DNA from: Cacajao melanocephalus
Lineage: Eukaryota > Chordata > Mammalia > Primates > Pitheciidae
Reading direction: 5' to 3'
DNA: 64,000 nucleotides
NCBI GenBank assembly: GCA_963573385.1
Contig: CAUYLG010034686.1
Location: 1-64,000, forward strand
Position numbers and translations under genes: made by a program. Below are positions 13,500 to 26,384 of the stretch, one piece after another (the stretch's first letter is position 1; every line of letters begins with the position of its first letter). Below the pieces are notes generated by a model. That model was not told the origin of the DNA and searched no databases. It saw nothing but the letters and a program-made list of their open reading frames with translations.

Positions 13500-13740
13500 G
13501 ATTAACTACTGAATGCAATGAACTGGGTTAGGAACAGAGGGTATAGCAATGAATAAGATAGCCATGGTTCCTGCCCTTTGGTGCTTACATTCTAGAAGGA
13601 AAAAAAGATATTATAACAACATAGTTCACAATTATTGCTCACAAAGAGGTACAGAGTACTCTGAACCCAACTAGACTGGGGACTCTGAAAGCTTCTTTGA
13701 AATAGTATCAGCTGAGCTCAGTGTTGAAGGATGGGTAGAG
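13500..13740 (+). repeat. L2 LINE fragment
   Basis: ATAGCAATGAATAAGATAGCC followed by TGCTTACATTCTAGAAGG matches the L2 3' region in order. Part of it was copied to 14072-14184. Confidence 0.55.
13571..13682 (+). repeat. Local duplication, copy 1
   Basis: About 112 bp starting ctgccctttggtgcttacat and ending tgggga. A closely similar copy in the same orientation starts at 14072. The two share non-consensus features (ggaaaaaaaga, cacaaagaggta), so they derive from one local copy event. Confidence 0.85.
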
Positions 13741-14071
13741 ATGAACAAGATGGATATAATTCCAAGTGACTGTGATAACACCACAAAGTAGTAGTTCTGG
13801 GTTCCCATATAGCTCCCCTAAGATGCAAATATTTACTTATTTATTCCCTTAATCAGTCAAGCCTGCTCCCAATTCCTGCATGAAAATCAATTCTAGGCTT
13901 CAGCATAAAAAGCAGGATTCAGCAGCATCATGGTCTTTTGTCTTTTGATTCAACACTAAACTGAGTTCCTTCTTCAAGATAGAAAGTCCCTTCTGAATAA
14001 TGAAAACAGTCTCTTTCATGAATCGTAATTAAGAGCACAATCTACTGTCCATCACACAGGAAATGTACTTA

Positions 14072-14184
14072 CTGCCCTTTGGTGCTTACATTCTAAAAGG
14101 AAAAAAAGACACTAAACAACACAGTTCACCATTATTTGCTCACAAAGAGGTATAGAGTGCGCTGGACCCAACCTACATTGGGGA
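14072..14184 (+). repeat. Local duplication, copy 2
   Basis: Direct copy of 13571-13682 with roughly a dozen and a half differences by eye. The end at 14184 runs into unrelated sequence. Confidence 0.85.
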
Positions 14185-14194
14185 ATCCCACTTT

Positions 14195-14370
14195 CCATGT
14201 GGGAGGCACTACGTAATTTCACCCAATGCACATGATAATCTCATGAAGTAGATATTGTCATCACCATTTTATATAAGAATGAACTATGATCCGGAGAGAT
14301 TAAATAACCTGTCCATCATCATAAACTGGTCAGTGATAGAGCAGGAATTTGGGTACAGAGGCCCTAAAGC
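14195..14370 (-). repeat. MIR SINE relic
   Basis: ATAATCTCATGAAGTAGATA, CACCATTTTATATAAGAATG and GATTAAATAACCTG follow the reverse complement of the MIR core and tail. Confidence 0.7.
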
Positions 14371-14534
14371 ACCAATGGTAGGAGTTCCTAAAAAATGTAT
14401 TTGTTTTTTTTAGAGTCAAAATAATTTTGTGACAGGCAAATGATATGCTGACGGCTGTAAGTACTACTTCTGAGTTTCACTGATCTCTGGCAAATGTAAC
14501 TCACAGTAAAATCCTCAGGGAAGACAGCACCTTG

Positions 14535-14730
14535 TCAAAAAAACTCGGATTTTAATCCTAATTCTTCCACTTATTAGCTGTGTGACTATAGGCAGGTTAT
14601 CTAACCTTACTTAGTCTCAGTACAGAATGAGGAAAACATACCTGCTTTGCAGGCCTGGGGCAAGATCATAAGTAATGTATGGAAACACTCAGGATGTTGA
14701 TAGGAACCTAGTCAGTGGTATAAAAGGTAG
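14535..14730 (+). repeat. MIR SINE relic
   Basis: TTCCACTTATTAGCTGTGTGA then CAGGTTATCTAACC and the tail region match the MIR consensus in order. Confidence 0.78.
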
Positions 14731-15152
14731 TTATCAAAGCTGTTCCTTCCATAGCATCTGGAGACACTAACGGAGATAAGACTGCTTCCTGACTTCACTC
14801 TTCTAATAATTACTTCTTTAGAGATAATATGGAATCAAACACAAGTAATCAGAGGAAAGAGGTAAAGATTCAAGCTCAGTCCCTTTAAGTTCTGTAAAAC
14901 TTCCTCTCATTAACATACTCTTAGTTGCTTAAAACAAACAGGGTTGAAAGAAATCCTAGGAATACATTCAGCCCACCCTTCTTTCAGTAGTCTTCTTTTA
15001 GACCAACTGAAAATACTAAAGAGACAGCACTCTGTCCATCTTGGCCATGTCATTTGGAATATTCCTTTTTTTCCACCTCACTTTTACCACAAAAATAAAC
15101 ACATGGGTAGAGTTTGAAGCCATTATATGCAATGAAGAGAGAAATCACTGGC

Positions 15153-15177
15153 AAAAAAAAAAAAAAAAAAAAAAAAA
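15153..15177. repeat. A25 homopolymer
   Basis: Uninterrupted A run with no Alu or L1 body recognisable in front of it. Confidence 0.9.
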
Positions 15178-16366
15178 TCAGTCTTTTTGCCATGACTTGG
15201 CTAGAAAAACAAGTAGGCAATTTGTTTTAAAAATGGGAATAATAGTATATGGAATATCATCCAACACCCTAGACACTATGCTGCAAAGGTCATCTCCTCT
15301 GAATAAAAATAAATCCGAAAAGATTGATGTGTGTTTTATTAGCTACTCTCAAGCCTTTCATTGGCCAATAACTATATCACCCAGGGCATCTCACATCAAT
15401 CTATTTCATAACAATTTCTTTTACACTCAAATGAAGCTACATTTTTTAAAAACTTAGGAAAAACTGACCTTTTAATTTTTGGTGGTGGTGATAGTGTCGG
15501 GGGGAGTGGATTCCTTTTCCTTTCCCTTAAAAATCACCTTCAATTTAAGAGTTTAAAAATAAATTTCTATAATAAACATATGTACTAAATATAGCTTCAT
15601 TTTAAAAAAAAATAGGATTTAAGAACCCCCAATTCAACAAATCCTAAGTTAACTAAAGAAAATGGTTACCTCTCTCCCCTTTCCCCTGAGCCAGCTAGAG
15701 CTAAATGACTTGAACGCTCTGCATGCTTAGGTCTGATACCACCTCTACCGGCAGCCGCAGGTCTCCGCCTGTCGTCATCACGCATCTCACGTACACCCTG
15801 ACAGGGCCCATCAATTCCTATTGCTTTTCACCAGGCCTGGACTCTGGCACTTTCCCCTGGGGAGACCTTTACTGGTCTCCATACTTAACCCTTGAACCTA
15901 GCCTAATCCATCAGCCTCATTGAATAAACGGTGATAGGGAATGTTTCTCCCTAAAGACAGGCAGCCAGCCTCTCCACTTAAAACTCAGAAAGAAAGCCAT
16001 CAACAGGGTCTGCTTTGTTTGTCAGTGTCGCCAGCTTCTTCACTTATTGATGTTTTTATTGTTTGTGGTGCCCAGCTGCTTGAGTCAAGGGAAGTGCTAT
16101 TCAAGGAGACATCAATTAAGTGCTTGTTAAATGCTACAGATGCTCTTTTGAAATTGTCCCCTGGGACTCTCCTTGGGAGTTCCCAAAACCAGTGGAGGGC
16201 ATAGTTGTCATTTTGGAATAGGGTTTCTCCAGCACTTGAAGGAACAGCTTCATAACTCACACTCTTATGCACACCTTTTGGACTCTATCAGAAGACTTTA
16301 GGAATTCTGACTTTTAAGAAGGAAATCTTTTTTAGGAAAGATAAGCAATCACAGAAAGTAGTGTTA

Positions 16367-16657
<291 letters not shown>

Positions 16658-16744
16658 TCAACTTGTAGCCATGGCTTTCACCAAATCCAAAAGTACAACT
16701 GTGCAAGGGGAGATTCTCACAGATGCATCTTTATTATAATAAAA

Positions 16745-16806
16745 AGTATATATACCACACATACACACATATAGATACAACATATATACATACATACAAT
16801 ATATGT
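16745..16806. repeat. CA/TA-rich simple repeat
   Basis: Alternating ACAC, ACAT and ATAT units, about 180 bp from the acceptor of the 16400-16566 exon on the intron side. Confidence 0.75.
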
Positions 16807-17984
16807 GATCACTTCATTCTCAGAATCAAGGCTTTAATGTCAGAACTCTATCCACCTCTGGTAAATACTCTGCAAAATACTTTCAGGTAAGTATATCCTA
16901 GCTGAGAACTTGCCTGCAGCTGTGCTGGGAAGTACAGTGCCTGTGCTGAAGATGTCTGCCCCGATGTGCCCGCCTCCGTCATGCAATTGAACAGCTTTCA
17001 GTGCTGCTAAAATCCACCCCTCATCAGAGTATGTTTCACTGAATGAGTGTAGCTTCCTCAACCCAGCACTGTACCCCTTCTCCCCGACTCACTAGGTTTG
17101 GTTTCTCCTCATGACCAATTTACAAAGTAATTATCAAATTTCTAGGTCCACTTATGTGGGATTTTCTAGTATACTGAAGAAACACCAACCCATAACTTGC
17201 CTTACATTTTTTTCCCATTCTACTTTATGAAATGACTGGAGTAATTTGACCACAGGTTCTTTGTTTTAAAATGTTGCATTTGGCATAGCATGAAATTCAT
17301 ACTTCTTTGGTATAGTACCCATGTCCATACACCTCAGAGGGCAGTTTGTTCTTCACACATTTGTCCAACGAGAACAGGAAAGCTAGGTATCATATTGCCT
17401 TCAAAAAGTCCATGATGTAATTGTAGAAAAATCTCATTTTTGTGGGTCTTGAAGTCCCAAAGCACTCATGACCACTCCAAAGTCACCATATTCCAGGAGA
17501 AGCATGATAGAGGGAAAGTCAGTAGGGGAAAAGGCTGTCTTGACCGACTGCAGACAAAATGTTTTACTTCTGCACATGTTGTAATATAACTGGTTGTAGA
17601 ACACATTGTTGGGGCACTCCCAGGGTCTTGGAAGAGGCCTGTGCAAGCGGGAGGCACTGTAGTCAAGGAAGGTATTCATAGTCTTAAAATAAACCTGTGG
17701 CACAGAGCCTCAAAGGGAGTGGTCAGCTCCAAAAAGTGTATTTGGGAAAGGGCTGAATCAGTGACCAAAGAAATAACCCTATGGGCCGTTGTCTTTTCAT
17801 CAATATCAATAGTTAATTATAGTTTCATTCTTGGCACGTAATTGATAAATATCTTTGGAATAATGCATGAACACATGCCTGAAAGACTGGAGGCCTGAGT
17901 TCTGCATTATCTATTGGATCTTAAGCAAGTCCATTCTTTTCAGGATAAGGATAAGCAGAGAGAAAGGAAGAAGGAGAACTTTGT

Positions 17985-18175
17985 TAATCGACTAATACAT
18001 GCCAGATGCTTTATAGATACACTGTCATCCAATTCTCCTGACAACTTTATGAGGCAGAAATTATTATAAAGTAGTATTTTCATGGCTCAGAGAGGTTCAT
18101 TAACTCGTCCAGTGATACACAAAAAATAAATGATAAGGCTAGTATTTGAACCTAAGTCTGTTTAGCATTAAAAGA
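17985..18175 (-). repeat. MIR SINE relic
   Basis: CATGCCAGATGCTTTATAGA, ACAACTTTATGAGGCAG and CTCAGAGAGGTTCATTAACT fit the reverse complement of MIR. Confidence 0.7.
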
Positions 18176-18356
18176 CCAAAAAGGAGCTGCAGCTTCAGAA
18201 TCCCATGTTTCTCTGGATCTGGAACAAAATTCATAAGGTTTAATCACTTTCTCCAGCAACCACCCTTATTCTTGCTTGATCCCTATTTCACATAAATAAA
18301 ATCTCTGTCATACATCTACCATTCCCAAATCCTTATAAAACATGAACACATTACAA

Positions 18357-18707
18357 CAGTGGTCCTCAACCTTTTTGGCACCAGGGACCAGTTTCATGGA
18401 AGAAAATGTTTCCGTGAATGCGGGGTGGGGCCAGGGCGGGGATGATTTTAGGATGAAACTACTCCACCTCAGATTATCCAGCATTAGATTCTCACGAGGG
18501 GTGCACAACCTAGATCCCTTGAATGAGCAGTTCACAATAGGGTTCACACCCCAGTGATAATCTAATGCTGCCACTGATCTGACAGGAGACGGAGCTCAGG
18601 CCTTAATGCTCACATTCCAGCCGCCCGCCTCCTGCTGTGCAGCTCCGTTCCTAAGAGGCCACAGATGGCTACAGGTTCCTGGCCAGGGGTTAGGGACTCC
18701 GGCACTG
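18357..18707. mobile_element. MER1-like nonautonomous DNA transposon (hAT-Charlie)
   Basis: Starts CAGTGGTCCTCAACC and ends GGTTAGGGACTCCGGCACTG, imperfect terminal inverted repeats of the MER1 type. Internal blocks ctttttggcaccagggacca, TCAGATTATCCAGCATTAGATTC and GCTGCCACTGATCTGACAGGAG fit the family. I could not see a clear 8-bp target duplication. The two open frames across it are fortuitous. Confidence 0.78.
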
Positions 18708-19089
18708 TAACCTCTAAAATGAAGGAGGTTATAGCCCTGCCTACAAGACCAGTGGTTTCCAAAACTTTTGATCTCAGAATCCCTTTATGCTCTTAAGAAA
18801 ATATATAAGCACACATTCTATTAGCTTTGGGAAAGGATGTCATTCATGACATGCAGATTCTGGAGAACTCTACTGTACTTTTGTGAGAGAATAAGAGAAG
18901 TGGGAAAGAGAAATAATCACTTGGTGTGATTATGAAAATAATTTCCATGTCCCAGATCTCCTGAAAGGATCTCAGGGATGTCCAGGGTACCCAGATCACA
19001 CTCTAAAATCTGCTGAGTTAGATTTTGTTCAGATTTCGGTACCACAACATTACAAGAAGTACCAACAGGCCCAGAAAATAGTTAGGAAG

Positions 19090-19940
19090 AAATAACAAGG
19101 ACGGTGCAGGCATCTGTATCCAGGCTTTCTACAGAATGCTTACAGAAATTAAGCATGCCACTTAGCACTTTATTGCCTCTCAGTTTCAACTGCAGTCTTC
19201 ATTGCCCTGTTAGTGATAGCTACACCGGACCCTGTGAACACCCCTCCTTTGCCAGCTGGCATGGTGTTACCTGTGTCAGCACAGGGGACTGAAGGGCAGT
19301 GCAGCGCACGGGGATGGCTTTCTTCTTGGGTCTGGTATGCCTTTTTTACTTCTTGCTCCAGTAGTGCCTGGCCAGCAGGCAGGCAGGCAGGGGCACTTGT
19401 CTCCAGCAAGTGTAAATAGCACCTCTTCCCTGGGCCAGCTTGCCAGCAGGTTCTAGCATACTACAACCTGCTTCCCAGTGAATTTAACAGCACCCCTGCA
19501 GGCAGCTTCCCAGCAAGTTCTGTGGATGCCCCACCAGCAACTAGGCCAAAATTCTCGCTGTAGGTAGTTCCAGGTGAGCTCTACCAAAGCCCTGGCCAGT
19601 TTCCCAGCAAGTTCATTAACACTCCTGGGGCAGCTTCCTGTTGAACTCTGTGTGTATACAGGGGCATGACTGGGTTTCCTGCTTGTCAACTTTGGCCTGT
19701 GGCATCTCAGTAAACTTTCCTAACCCAGTGGGTGACAGCCCTACTCTCCCCAGCAAGGTGTGAATCTCAGATCTAGCTGGAGAAGGGGCTCTTTCAAGTT
19801 TATTTCCCGTAATCTTCAGAGTTCTCTTTACCCTTTAGTAGGTAGATCCTGTTACTAGTTAATAATTCATATTAAATTTTTCCTGTTCAAATTATCATGT
19901 GGTTTCTGTCTCCCAAATGAACCTTGACTAATATTCTTGG
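19090..19940. repeat. Probable ancient repeat with internal tandem array, family not identified
   Basis: The block is richer in GC than its surroundings and ends gtttctgtctcccaaatgaa then CCTTGACTAATATTC, which resembles the end of some ancient LTR or DNA elements. I cannot name the family. It contains the 32-bp period array at 19373-19665. Confidence 0.4.
19373..19665 (+). repeat. Decayed minisatellite, about 32 bp period, 9 units
   Basis: Units related to CAGCTTCCCAGCAAGTTC begin near 19373, 19404, 19437, 19469, 19503, 19535, 19567, 19597 and 19631, so spacing is 30-34 bp. Individual units are strongly diverged; the 19503 and 19597 units are most alike. Confidence 0.65.
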
Positions 19941-20234
19941 GATATCAGAAAGCTTATCGAATGAAAAGGGAATTGTTCTCTATGGCCTTTAGAGTTAGAA
20001 GCATGACAAATGGAAGGGTGGAAGTTACAGGGAAACTGATTTAGACTCAAAATATGTAAAAACTTCCTGATGGTATAAACTGTTCTGAGATGTGTTGCCT
20101 TCAGCAGCACAATGTGCCCTTTTACTTAAAATGCACTAACTTAGGTCAGATTTCTACTTGACATCAGGTGGAAACTAAACACGATGCCTCTGTGGCTTTA
20201 GGATTCCATGACGCAGCTAAACATCACAGAAAGA

Positions 20235-20445
20235 AAACAGTCCTTGGAAACAGCTTCAGATGCCAGGTCTACCACTTACTTGTCATGTGACCTTGAACAA
20301 GTTAAACACTCTGAGCCTGCTTCTTCAACTATGAAGAAGGAATAATGACACCATCTTGATATGATTGAATGTGAGGATGTATGCGGATGCATTTGGCAAC
20401 ACAGTGCCCAGTACACTGTAGGCAGTCACTAAATGTTAGAAGTGC
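20235..20445 (+). repeat. MIR SINE relic
   Basis: CTACCACTTACTTGTCATGTG, CTTGAACAAGTTAAACACTC and GTGCCCAGTACACTGTAGGC match the MIR core and tail. Confidence 0.8.
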
Positions 20446-21574
20446 TTTCTCTGGAAAGTCTGTGTCTACCTACAGAACCAGAGAATCTTGTTGAACCCTA
20501 GGTAGCAGTGGCAAAGCGGTACATTGGAGATCCGGTACATCACCTGGACAACCCAGTGGTATACCCCTGGCTCAGGCCTTCCATGGCCACTTTTAGAGAA
20601 GCAAGATCCCTGCCATGAATCCTTTAAACTCTCACACACTAATAAAACAAAAGAACATGGAATTTTGGTCATGTTAATTCCACAAGGCAACAAACAGCTC
20701 CTCTTTCCACGATGTAGAGAAACTAAGCTAGCTACTTTAAGTATAAACATGCCTCTACACTGGATGGAGTCTGGACTTACAACTGGGGAACGTGTATAGC
20801 ATATTCAACCCACAGACAGCTTTCCACACTGTTCACCTATATATGTCCAAAGAATTACTTGAGGCAGTGTCCACAAAGAACTAACTTGCCCTTGTAAAAA
20901 GTCTTTGATGGGTAAGTTTTAGAGAGTGATGAAGACTCACGAGGATGATATGGGGTGCCAGTAGAAATGCAGAATGAATTATGGCTTTTTAAGATGTATG
21001 GTTACTTTTCCCTGTTGCGAGTTAGGTTTGGGTAGCCAAAAGTCGGCTTTGGCAAAAGGCATCTCCACTTCAGTGATCAGCTGTCTATAGACCATCAATA
21101 CCACCTGACAGGACTCTAAATAGAATTCCCAGTTTCGTGCTTTCCCTTTGTCAAATTAAATGGCCTCCATGAAAGACAAGTACCATTCTCTCAGGCTTCT
21201 GACAGTATCCCTTTCGTGGAGGCCAGAAATGAGAGGGCAGCAACCAAAGAATAAGCATTAAAATTATATCCTGCCCTTAAAACAGATAATACTGATATGG
21301 AATTTTGATTCTGAAAAGGTAACCTTTAAAAAAATTAGGAATGAAGCAGTAGAAGAAGGGAACATGAGGTAGGGAAGAAAAATCTATGTGAAAAAGAAAA
21401 GAGGTTTTTTCCTTCCCATCAGTCTTTAAAAAAAAAAAAAACAGATTTACTTTTCTGTCTCTCTCAGCCCGACAAGGATCTAGATCTTCTACATGATCCC
21501 AAATCAAAGAACCGACAACACATGATGATTTTCCTGCAACTAAATGGTAATCTAAATAGACATGGGGGGTTTAG

Positions 21575-21790
21575 TGCAAAGGGTGTGAGCTTTGGATCCA
21601 GAAAGATCTGTGTTGATTTCTGACAAATTACTCTGCTCATCTGAGTTTCATTTTTCTTATTTTTGCAAAATGGGGATAGTAATAGCTTCCTTGCAGGCTT
21701 GTCCTAAGATACAGATAATAAGCATGTAGTACAGTTTCTATTCCTGGATTAAAAAGGTATACAATATGGTTATATCATTATCATCTTCAT
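21575..21790 (+). repeat. MIR SINE relic
   Basis: GCTTTGGATCCAGAAAGATC, GAGTTTCATTTTTCTT and CAAAATGGGGATAGTAATAG follow the MIR order. Confidence 0.7.
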
Positions 21791-22575
21791 AAGTGGATTC
21801 TTGTGAAGTCCTATGAACTTCACTTCTCTACTGATAACATGAAGAGGTCTAGACAGAAGGATATGGGGACAATTTCTAGAATGCAGGCAGAAACTGTGGC
21901 ATAGCTAGAAATCTTCAGGCCCAAATTCTATTGCTTAGCCTAAATGGGGTCCTTTTTTCTTACTCTTTTAAATTCTAAATGAAACAACAAGCCCTTGTAT
22001 CTTATGTCTCATCCTGTGAACCTATAACAGACAAAATAGAAATGTCACCTTCCATTCATACAAAGTAGTCTGAAAAATATGATTTTTCAAATGCGTTGCA
22101 GAATTTATGAAAAACAAACAGCTGAGCCAGGTGACCTGATAACTTCACAGTATGAGCTTCAGTCCAGCTCAAAGGAGAAAAAGAACTCCTTGTGTTAAGG
22201 ATTTCGTTTTTCAAGTATATTGATTAATGGTTTTCTCCATGTTGGATGCCAAGAGAAATGTGAGCAAAGACATTTTTCTCCAACTTGGCAAAGGTACTGC
22301 AAAATGGTCAGGTTGACGGAAGATGACCCCGAGTCCATCCTGCCAATCACTAGCATAAATACAACCACAGATTCACAAAATAAATTATCAGATTATCTCC
22401 ATACAAACCTTAAGCCCACTTCAGAATTGCCTGAGTTGCCTGGTGTCCAGCTGGTCTCAATTCCCCACAGTCCCAGAACTCAGCTTAAAAGAAGGGTGCC
22501 TGCTGCTTTTATTCCCTTGTTGACCATCCTGGGTTGCTGACATGCTCAGCCAACCCCATCCTGCCTGCTAAGGAC

Positions 22576-22617
22576 TATGCATATCACAATCTGAAGCTAC
22601 TGATTATGATATGCATA
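22576..22617 (-). other. Short inverted repeat able to form a hairpin
   Basis: Arms tatgcatatcacaatc (22576-22591) and gattatgatatgcata (22602-22617) are complementary except for one position, with a 10-nt loop. In minus-strand RNA, the EXT2 sense, the odd position becomes a G-U wobble, so all 16 pairs can form. Confidence 0.8.
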
Positions 22618-24206
22618 TGGGGGGCTCCTGATGTTAACTCAAATTTAAAACTGAAGTCATTTAAAACAGAAGGCTGAGTTACCCCTGCCTGAAATGCACA
22701 ATGCAACAACTTCCTCCAGACCAAGGCCAGGGCCAGGCCAAATAACCTCTATATCCATCAAGTTTGAAAATTAAAAACTAGGGAGGGAGAAGGCAGTAGC
22801 CTGCATTCTCTTCTGACAAAGCTCAAAACCAATGTGATGAAAGCTCACTGGAAATTTCTATTGCCTAGTCTAAGTATTTACTTAAACTTAAAACCCAGAA
22901 ATCTGGACTTAAATGTAACCAATATTTGGTTGGGTTGGAAAAAGGAAAAAAAGTGGGAAAATGGGGGTAGATTTCTGCCTACACAAATCCTCCCAGCAGC
23001 AGACATGGTAACCACAATATTTATTTTAGTAAATGTAGAGAAAGTGAAAAACATCACTTTTGCCTCTAATATTTCAAAGCCTTGGACTTGCTTTATATAT
23101 ATGTATATATATATAAAATATGTATGTTACTAATGCTGTATGTAAAAAATCAGATGCATTTGCTGGCATGCAGACCAGAGCTGACAGCCTCATTTACCAA
23201 CTGAACAAACATCCCGCAGAAGATTAAACATGGTTCATGTTCTCCCCAAACAACCACACCGCCAGAGCCAGAGCCCTGACCTAAAAACCACTGTTAGAAA
23301 AAAGCTAGTCCAGTCACTACACGTGTCAAAATGAGGGCTTCATCAGTTAAGGGCTCTCTTTCCTCCCTAGAGTCAACATCTTTTAAAAATAAACTAAAGT
23401 CTTGGTCATAAAAACTAACCACTACATTTTAGCAGGGTCTTACCAAACATGAACACTGAACCCCCAGTTCCAAAACCTGGGCTCATGCTGCTGCCTTTAG
23501 TTGTGCCACTGTAGAGGCTTAGATCAAGAAGGAAAAGAAATTTCTCCTTCCTCACAGTTTGCAATGATACCTTCCCAAAAGAAGTGACTCAAATTCGCAA
23601 TAAATAACTCACCTTATGCCTAAAGTGGCTAACCAGGGTTTATAAGGAGAAGCCTCTTTTGCATTTAGCATCAGAATTTGCAACTCTGCCTTTCAGGCAG
23701 GACTGCAGGAGTGAGCTGCGAGTCTCTCTGAAAGCTGGTGGCCTTTGGATGTAGGAGCAAATATAGGCCTGTAACTACTGCAAGGCACAATAGGCCATGC
23801 CAGACCCAATGAGAGGCCCCCAGCCTTCCTTCTACAAACATGATCTATCCTTTATAAATGAAGGGACTAATCAGCAATGCAATACCATCCAATTCACTTC
23901 ACTCTGGAGAACGGCAATTGGTATGAATAAATCCAAGTCAACAATTTCCTTCTCTACATAGTTTCTTATAATTTTCCCTATCTTTTCCTTCTTTTCTGTA
24001 TTCTCATCTTCCCTTCTTAAATGATGCTCACATCTTCCTTTTTCTTTTACCCCTTTCCTTCTGTCTTATTATGTATCAAACAAATAAAACAAAAATCCAG
24101 AAAACTGGCCATGTTATAGCGTTGAGAGAGAGAAGAAAAATCTAGGCATAGAAAGTTAATTTCTAAATATCAGGGAATAATATAGGAACTTTATTTAAAA
24201 CAGCTA

Positions 24207-24503
<297 letters not shown>

Positions 24504-25532
24504 TTAACTGTGGCTCCCTAAATCTAAAAAAAAAGCATATGATTCTCTCAGAGAACAAACATCCCATGAAGTAAAATCTGTCAATGTCTCTGGAGAAATG
24601 AAAGAATTTTCTTGAGGCAAATCCGATTTGCCTAACAGAGTCAGAAATACAGTCCTCTTCCAGCCTATAGATCTACTACCGCTAGTTTCTAGGGTTGACT
24701 TTCCCGACTTCAGTATATCCAATTAAGAGAGACTAGCCATAAAAAGTGCAGATACTACTGTCAGGCAATAAACTAGACCTTATCGGTGACAGTGGTGCAC
24801 ATTACTAACTTCAAACTCATTCCTTGCTCTAATCCATCAGAAACTTCCTGGCTTTAATAGGCTATAAATGGCAGGAGCTTTGAAGTCCCTGGGATTAGGA
24901 TCAGTAATAGACAGACTGAATGAGAAACTAAATGCAGGTGGAACATACTCTGTGCGTCCCGAATTAAAAACAAATCCAATTAATCAAACAGTCCTCAACT
25001 CTAGCTGCCAGCCAGCAGATTACAGGGGTGGCCAAGGCAAGGAAAAAAGTGTTTAACAAAGAGCCAATGGGAGCTTCTAGTGGTTGCTCCCTTGAAGGAC
25101 CTAACTTGAAGTTTGGACAGGGTATACTTTGCCGCTGACTTTTCCAATCAGAAGTGAGGCCATCCTTTTTTTTTTTTTTTTGAAGGAAAGTACAGTATCA
25201 GAGCAGAGATAAGAAAAGAGAAAACTAATGCCTTTTAAACTAAGTTTTCATGTAAACAAATCAGCTGAGATGGCTGAGGGAAGCTGAGATCTGTTTTCCC
25301 AAGGCTGATAGCCTTTGATCCTATTGATTCCTAAGCCCTTAAACACTTGTGGCTACAGAGTATGCCAGGGCTTGAAAGTCAGTGGGCCACCCTAGAACAA
25401 GAATGAGAGGACTGAACAGAGTCATGCTGTCTCAGAAATAGCATTGCTACTGACAGAGCAGGAACATTTATTTAAAACAAAGGCTGTGAATAATTTGGCC
25501 ATCCAAAATCAATCCAGCTGAGAGATGCACTA

Positions 25533-25769
<237 letters not shown>

Positions 25770-26384
25770 CTACAAGAGGACAGATTAACACGGGTCAGAA
25801 AAGCAGCTGTAACAATATGGCTAACCCAGTATCATCAGCAAACCCAAACATGGCAGGCTTGGTGGCTTGTTACCATGACCGATCCCAGAGCTAAGTAACT
25901 GTTCAGAAGTCTTCCCCTCCTCAAAATTTGCATGGACTAAGTTTGGCTCTGATATCACTGAAAAAGGAGCCGAGAACTTTTGCAGCTGAGAGGAAAAATT
26001 CTGGTTAAACATGACAGATTAAAGCACACATTTATCTTCATTCCCTCCTGAAACCCAATAAAAAGGCAGTTGATGAACATAAAAGAATATGCATCTATAA
26101 GGACAGAGATGGGAGAAGAGACAACAGCTGATGGGCCTATTAAGATATTTCTGAAAGACAGAAAGGGATAGAGAAGGGGTAGCAGAGGAGGAGTGTGAGT
26201 GGAGACCTGGGTGACTACCAGGAGGGGAGCCAGGAATAGCAAGCAGGCCAACCTGGGAATTCACAGGGCTCAGGAATGAAACTCACCAGATACCTTGTGG
26301 GGTAAGAGGAACGGTAAGGTTGGAAACAGGAAGACTCTGTTAAAAAATCTGTGTAAGGGGCAGTTAGAGGCCCAGATTCACAAG

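Noticed and set aside
15041..15457. 138-codon open frame on the plus strand
   Set aside because: It crosses an A25 run read as polylysine, matches no protein I know, and is antisense to EXT2 in an intron.
18308..18574. Overlapping 88- and 71-codon frames
   Set aside because: They fall entirely inside the MER1-like transposon.
22220..22540. 106-codon frame on the plus strand
   Set aside because: No recognisable domain or family, no splice or promoter context, and antisense to EXT2.
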